Shown one piece after another: positions 6,042 to 8,611 of a stretch of DNA of 8,611 nt. Position 1 is the first letter of the stretch. Every line of letters begins with the position of its first letter. The stretch lies in the NCBI GenBank assembly GCA_025929855.1, contig JAICPK010000032.1, positions 1 through 8,611 of the forward strand, written 5' to 3'. The stretch comes from Nitrososphaera sp. Its GTDB lineage: Archaea > Thermoproteota > Nitrososphaeria > Nitrososphaerales > Nitrososphaeraceae. The position numbers and the translations under genes were made by a program. The notes beneath the pieces are model-generated. The model saw only the letters and a program-made list of their open reading frames with translations, was not told the DNA's origin and ran no database searches.

Positions 6042-6893
6042 ATGGACGATCTGAAAACATTTCTCAATGTCAGAGAAAGACTTGCTAGTTTTTTGCAAGA
6101 AGATGTTGGTGCAGGCGATATTACAAGCGACAACATTATTCCTGCAGACCTTGAAGCCAAGGCAAAAATCGTATGCAAGTCGCGCTTTGCAATTGTATGT
6201 GGCCTTGAAGAAGCCTCCATGCTTTTTGATATTTGCGGCTGCAAGAGCGAGCTTCTTGTTAAGGATGGATCAAAAATAGACAAGGGAATGGTGGTTATGA
6301 ATGTGTCAGGCTATGCGAGAGCTATCCTCAAGGCAGAAAGGACGGTGCTTAATATGTTAATGAGGATGAGCGGTATAGCAACCGAGACTTGGCGCATGGT
6401 AGAGCTTGCCAAAGGCGTCACAATACTGGCGACCCGAAAGACAGCACCAGGGCTACGTTATTTTGATAAAAAGGCAGTAGTTTTTGGTGGCGCAGCCACC
6501 CATAGGATGCGCCTAGATGATATGGTGTTAATAAAGGATAATCATCTTGTCCTTGTCTCTGATCTTAGAAAATGTATTAGGCTTGCCAAGAAAAAAGTCG
6601 GCTCGTCAATAAAAGTTGAATGCGAAGCAGGGACCAAGGAAGAAGCATTAGCAGCAGTTGCAGCAAAAGCAGATGCTGTCATGCTGGACAATTTTACTCC
6701 AAAACAAGCTCAACAGACCATAAGGCAGATAAGTAGAATGGGGCTCCGGAACAAGATAAGAATTGAGCTTTCAGGGGGCATCAATCAAAAGAACATCAGA
6801 CATTACTCTAGGACCAAACCTGACTTTATTTCACTTGGCTACATTACACATTCATTCAGCGCAATTGATTTCAGCCTTGAAATTAGGAAATAG
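6042..6893 (+). CDS. nadC: quinolinate phosphoribosyltransferase (decarboxylating)
   Basis: The 283-residue cytosolic enzyme converts quinolinate and PRPP to nicotinate mononucleotide, CO2 and pyrophosphate, the step that joins de novo synthesis to the common NAD pathway. Conserved blocks in order: EDVGAGDIT (20-28), ERTVLNMLMRMSGIAT (99-114), TRKTAPGLR (131-139), GGAATHRM (149-156), IKDNH (164-168), VECEAG (192-197), AVMLDNF (212-218), ELSGGI (242-247) and GYITHS (266-271). These include the Arg, Lys and His residues that bind quinolinate and the acidic residues that bind ribose and metal. Length is normal. The ATG follows the spt4 TAG with no gap, and AAGGT at 6030-6034 is a plausible ribosome binding site, so it belongs to the rpo7 operon. 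Its 3' end overlaps convergent nadA by 11 bases. Confidence 0.95.
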   Translation: MDDLKTFLNVRERLASFLQEDVGAGDITSDNIIPADLEAKAKIVCKSRFAIVCGLEEASMLFDICGCKSELLVKDGSKIDKGMVVMNVSGYARAILKAERTVLNMLMRMSGIATETWRMVELAKGVTILATRKTAPGLRYFDKKAVVFGGAATHRMRLDDMVLIKDNHLVLVSDLRKCIRLAKKKVGSSIKVECEAGTKEEALAAVAAKADAVMLDNFTPKQAQQTIRQISRMGLRNKIRIELSGGINQKNIRHYSRTKPDFISLGYITHSFSAIDFSLEIRK

Positions 6894-7833
6894 CCAGCAT
6901 CCGATCAATTGCAAGTCGCGCCTTCTCTGCGGTATGCTCTGGGACCTTTACTTCATAGATATCTTCTGTCAACGAATTGTAAACCTTTTCTAAAGTGATT
7001 TTTTTCATATACCTACACGACGCATCGGATTTGATAGGTATGAACTGCTTCTCGGGGTTCTCCTTCTGCATGCGATACAAAATCCCGGTTTCAGTAGCTA
7101 CTAGGAATTGTTTTGTATCGGACGCTCGTGCGTGGTTCATCATACCTTCAGTTGAAAGTATGTGAGCGTTCTTTGCCAAGTCGTCCCTTGATATGTGATA
7201 TAACACTGAAGAAGTACAACTACATTCCGGATGAACTAGAAAGTCCGCATCTTTGAAGCTTGCAAACATCTTGTTAAGATCATCTGCCTTGATACCCGCA
7301 TGAACGTGGCATTCACCTGGCCAAATGTACATGTTCTTTCTCTTAGTTGTTTCTGCGATGTAAGAACCTAGAAACAGGTCAGGTAGAAACAATACTTCTT
7401 TGTCTTTAGGGATGCTATTTACCACCTTCGTCGCATTTGAGGATGTGCAGCAATAGTCAGATAAGGCTTTTATTTCTGCTGTTGTGTTGACATAGCTTAC
7501 GACTAATGCATCGGGGTGCTCTGCCTTCCAAGCCAGCAACTCCTGAGCGTTAATTGTGGAAGCAAGTGAACATCCAGCCTCTAGGTCCGGTATGAGGACT
7601 CTTTTATCTGGACACAGAATGGAGGCTGTCTCAGCCATAAAGTGGACTCCACAAAATAAAATCATGTCTGATTCTGTGGTCGCTGCCTTTTTTGATAATG
7701 CAAGTGAGTCGCCTATGAAGTCAGCTATGTCTTGGACTTCTGGAAGCTGGTAATTATGCGCCAGAACCAAGGCATTTCTTTGTTTCTTTAATTCAAGGAC
7801 ACGGCGCTTGTAGTCTAGGTCTAACATTGTCAT
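6883..7833 (-). CDS. nadA: quinolinate synthase (NadA)
   Basis: The 316-residue enzyme condenses iminoaspartate with dihydroxyacetone phosphate to quinolinate using a 4Fe-4S cluster with one open iron site. It shows LAHNYQ-x-PEVQDIADFIGDSL (24-44), VHFMAETA (63-70), DLEAGCSLA (83-91), YVNTTAEIKALSDYCCTSSNA (114-134), LPDLFLG (150-156), WPGECHVH (171-178), HPEC (201-204) and SDASCRYMKKI (269-279). The three expected cluster ligands are C88, C175 and C273; all are present. Length fits the short archaeal form. The ATG at 7833 is followed by a second in-frame ATG at 7827, which could also serve. A TATA box at 7871-7877 would give a leader of about 15 bases. It lies tail to tail with nadC, so products of the two are supplied from opposite strands. 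Confidence 0.95.
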   Translation of the reverse strand: MTMLDLDYKRRVLELKKQRNALVLAHNYQLPEVQDIADFIGDSLALSKKAATTESDMILFCGVHFMAETASILCPDKRVLIPDLEAGCSLASTINAQELLAWKAEHPDALVVSYVNTTAEIKALSDYCCTSSNATKVVNSIPKDKEVLFLPDLFLGSYIAETTKRKNMYIWPGECHVHAGIKADDLNKMFASFKDADFLVHPECSCTSSVLYHISRDDLAKNAHILSTEGMMNHARASDTKQFLVATETGILYRMQKENPEKQFIPIKSDASCRYMKKITLEKVYNSLTEDIYEVKVPEHTAEKARLAIDRMLAIS

Positions 7834-7870
7834 GTCAGTTGATAAACATGAGATATTAGAGAGCGTCTAC

Positions 7871-7877
7871 ATTTAAA
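7871..7877 (-). promoter_or_regulatory. TATA box of nadA
   Basis: The minus strand reads TTTAAAT here, predicting transcription from about 7848. That is about 15 bases before the nadA ATG, so nadA would not be strictly leaderless. The sequence TTTAAAGT that overlaps it (7872-7879, plus strand) recurs at 7904-7911. Confidence 0.5.
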
Positions 7878-7899
7878 GTAGTATAATGGAGGACAACAC

Positions 7900-7925
7900 T
7901 GCCTTTAAAGTTGACATTAAAGGCA
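7900..7925. promoter_or_regulatory. perfect inverted repeat, candidate operator
   Basis: TGCCTTTAA (7900-7908) and TTAAAGGCA (7917-7925) are exact reverse complements with an 8-base spacer (AGTTGACA). Arm centres are 17 bases apart. The site begins about 23 bases upstream of the nadA TATA box, in the divergent region shared with eS30, and a half-site-like TGCCTTTTA occurs again at 7972-7980. This is the geometry of an operator for a dimeric regulator of nadA. A role as hairpin is less likely, since it sits upstream of both genes. Confidence 0.45.
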
Positions 7926-8002
7926 ATACTTGCCACCATCTCACACCAATATAGAATATTGACGCGATATGTGCCTTTTATAATGCCTCGGCATGCATAC
8001 AA

Positions 8003-8010
8003 ATATAAAT
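8003..8010 (+). promoter_or_regulatory. TATA box of the eS30 gene
   Basis: ATATAAAT lies 30-37 bases before the eS30 ATG at 8040, predicting transcription from about 8032. An alternative AT-rich element, TTTTATAA at 7977-7984, is too far upstream for a leaderless start. Confidence 0.55.
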
Positions 8011-8039
8011 ATTATTACATAATTACACAATCGAGATAA

Positions 8040-8222
8040 ATGCCAACACACGGATCCCTCACAAAAGCCGGGAAGGTAAGAGGTCAGACACCGAAGATTC
8101 AAGGCAAGCCGCGATTAAAACCTATTGCTAAACTTCGTAACAAAGACAATTTTATCAAGCGGTTTGAAAAAAAGAGGCTTCCAGGCCAAAAGAAACCAGA
8201 GCGTCGTGGGGGCAGAAGGTAA
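8040..8222 (+). CDS. rps30e: small ribosomal subunit protein eS30
   Basis: The 60-residue, strongly basic protein matches eS30 of archaea and eukaryotes. The N-terminal block [17 protein letters not shown] (4-20) is the family signature, followed by Lys/Arg-rich helix and a tail ending GGRR. It contacts 18S/16S rRNA near the decoding centre of the small subunit. In eukaryotes it is made as a ubiquitin-like fusion; no such fusion exists here, as expected in archaea. It has its own TATA box and lies 40 bases before nadX in the same direction, with no clear promoter between, so the two may be co-transcribed. Confidence 0.93.
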   Translation: MPTHGSLTKAGKVRGQTPKIQGKPRLKPIAKLRNKDNFIKRFEKKRLPGQKKPERRGGRR

Positions 8223-8262
8223 AAATCCCCTGTTCGCTATCATCTATCTTTAGTCATCCTAG

Positions 8263-8611
8263 ATGCCGAAGAAAATTGTTGGGCTGGTAGGTTGTGGTAC
8301 CATTGGAACACATCTAGCCCTCGCCATAGATTCTCGCAGCATCGCTAATGCCTCGCTTGTGGGATTGTTTGATGTTGTCGATCACAATGCCAAGAAACTA
8401 AAGTCAAAGCTGATGAGTAGCCCTGAAGTTCACTCTGATTTTAAGAGCTTAATTGATTCCCCAGTAGACATCATAATAGAGGCCGCCTCGCAGGAGGCTG
8501 TCAGGAAATTCGGCAAGCCGATAATTAACGCCGGCAAAGACCTAATGATAATGAGTGTGGGTGCCCTCGCAGATACAAGCTTTTTAGCGGAATTGCTTGA
8601 CCAACCTGCTA
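8263..8611 (+). CDS. nadX: L-aspartate dehydrogenase, 5' part (cut by window edge)
   Basis: The first 116 residues are visible; the family is usually about 260-270 residues, so the catalytic C-terminal half lies beyond the edge. The enzyme oxidises aspartate to iminoaspartate with NAD(P), providing the substrate of NadA, and replaces the oxygen-using NadB oxidase. Seen are a Rossmann nucleotide-binding motif GLVGCGTIGTHLA (7-19, GxGxxG as G10, G12, G15), IIIEAASQEAVRKFG (70-84) and the signature GKDLMIMSVGALAD (91-104). The ATG at 8263 sits just before the Rossmann strand, as expected. Together with nadA and nadC it completes the route from aspartate to nicotinate mononucleotide. Confidence 0.92.
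   Translation, partial: MPKKIVGLVGCGTIGTHLALAIDSRSIANASLVGLFDVVDHNAKKLKSKLMSSPEVHSDFKSLIDSPVDIIIEAASQEAVRKFGKPIINAGKDLMIMSVGALADTSFLAELLDQPA

Noticed and set aside
7556..7753. 65-codon plus-strand frame opposite nadA
   Set aside because: Antisense to conserved NadA motifs; no independent support.
7983..7994. Short palindrome ATGCC-TC-GGCAT before eS30
   Set aside because: Five-base arms with a two-base centre are easily met by chance; it is noted only because TGCC also occurs in the nearby nadA dyad.

Overview
The window looks chromosomal and archaeal, most likely from a thaumarchaeon (ammonia-oxidising archaeon type, perhaps Nitrososphaerales). The evidence is a transcription factor B (TFB), the RNA polymerase subunit Rpo7 followed directly by Spt4, ribosomal protein eS30, a GTP-dependent dephospho-CoA kinase (DUF359), and TTTAAA-type TATA boxes about 25-30 bases before start codons, which imply leaderless or nearly leaderless mRNAs. 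The lineage below archaeon is inferred from these families and from the stand-alone MEDS-domain protein, a type common in that group. Most of the window is housekeeping sequence. I see no CRISPR array, transposon, tRNA or rRNA.

Layout. Bases 1-303 are open in one forward frame and may be the 3' end of an unrecognised gene. Bases 304-665 hold no convincing gene. A MEDS-domain (DcmR-like sensory) protein lies on the minus strand at 666-1229. It is followed by a gene-poor 546-base stretch (1230-1775) containing palindromes. A minus-strand two-gene operon follows (transcribed from 3379 down to 1776): an Mrp/NBP35-type iron-sulfur carrier ATPase, then dephospho-CoA kinase, joined by a one-base TAATG overlap. 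TFB is next on the minus strand (3562-4479). Divergent from it is a 185-residue protein (4630-5187) with a ribbon-helix-helix N-terminus and a C-terminal part that resembles V4R/small-molecule-binding domains. I regard this as the least explained gene in the window.

Bases 5245-6893 form a tight forward operon, rpo7-spt4-nadC, with one-base overlap or zero spacing. nadC (quinolinate phosphoribosyltransferase) meets nadA (quinolinate synthase) tail to tail with an 11-base overlap. A 206-base divergent promoter region separates nadA from eS30, and the start of an aspartate dehydrogenase (nadX) follows and runs off the right edge.

How the genes work together. NadX (aspartate to iminoaspartate), NadA (iminoaspartate plus dihydroxyacetone phosphate to quinolinate, with a 4Fe-4S cluster) and NadC (quinolinate to nicotinate mononucleotide) form the complete de novo route to nicotinate mononucleotide, interleaved with transcription and translation genes. 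Mrp may supply clusters to proteins such as NadA, and DPCK completes CoA. The most distinctive non-coding signal is a perfect 9-base inverted repeat between nadA and eS30, a candidate operator just upstream of the nadA TATA box.
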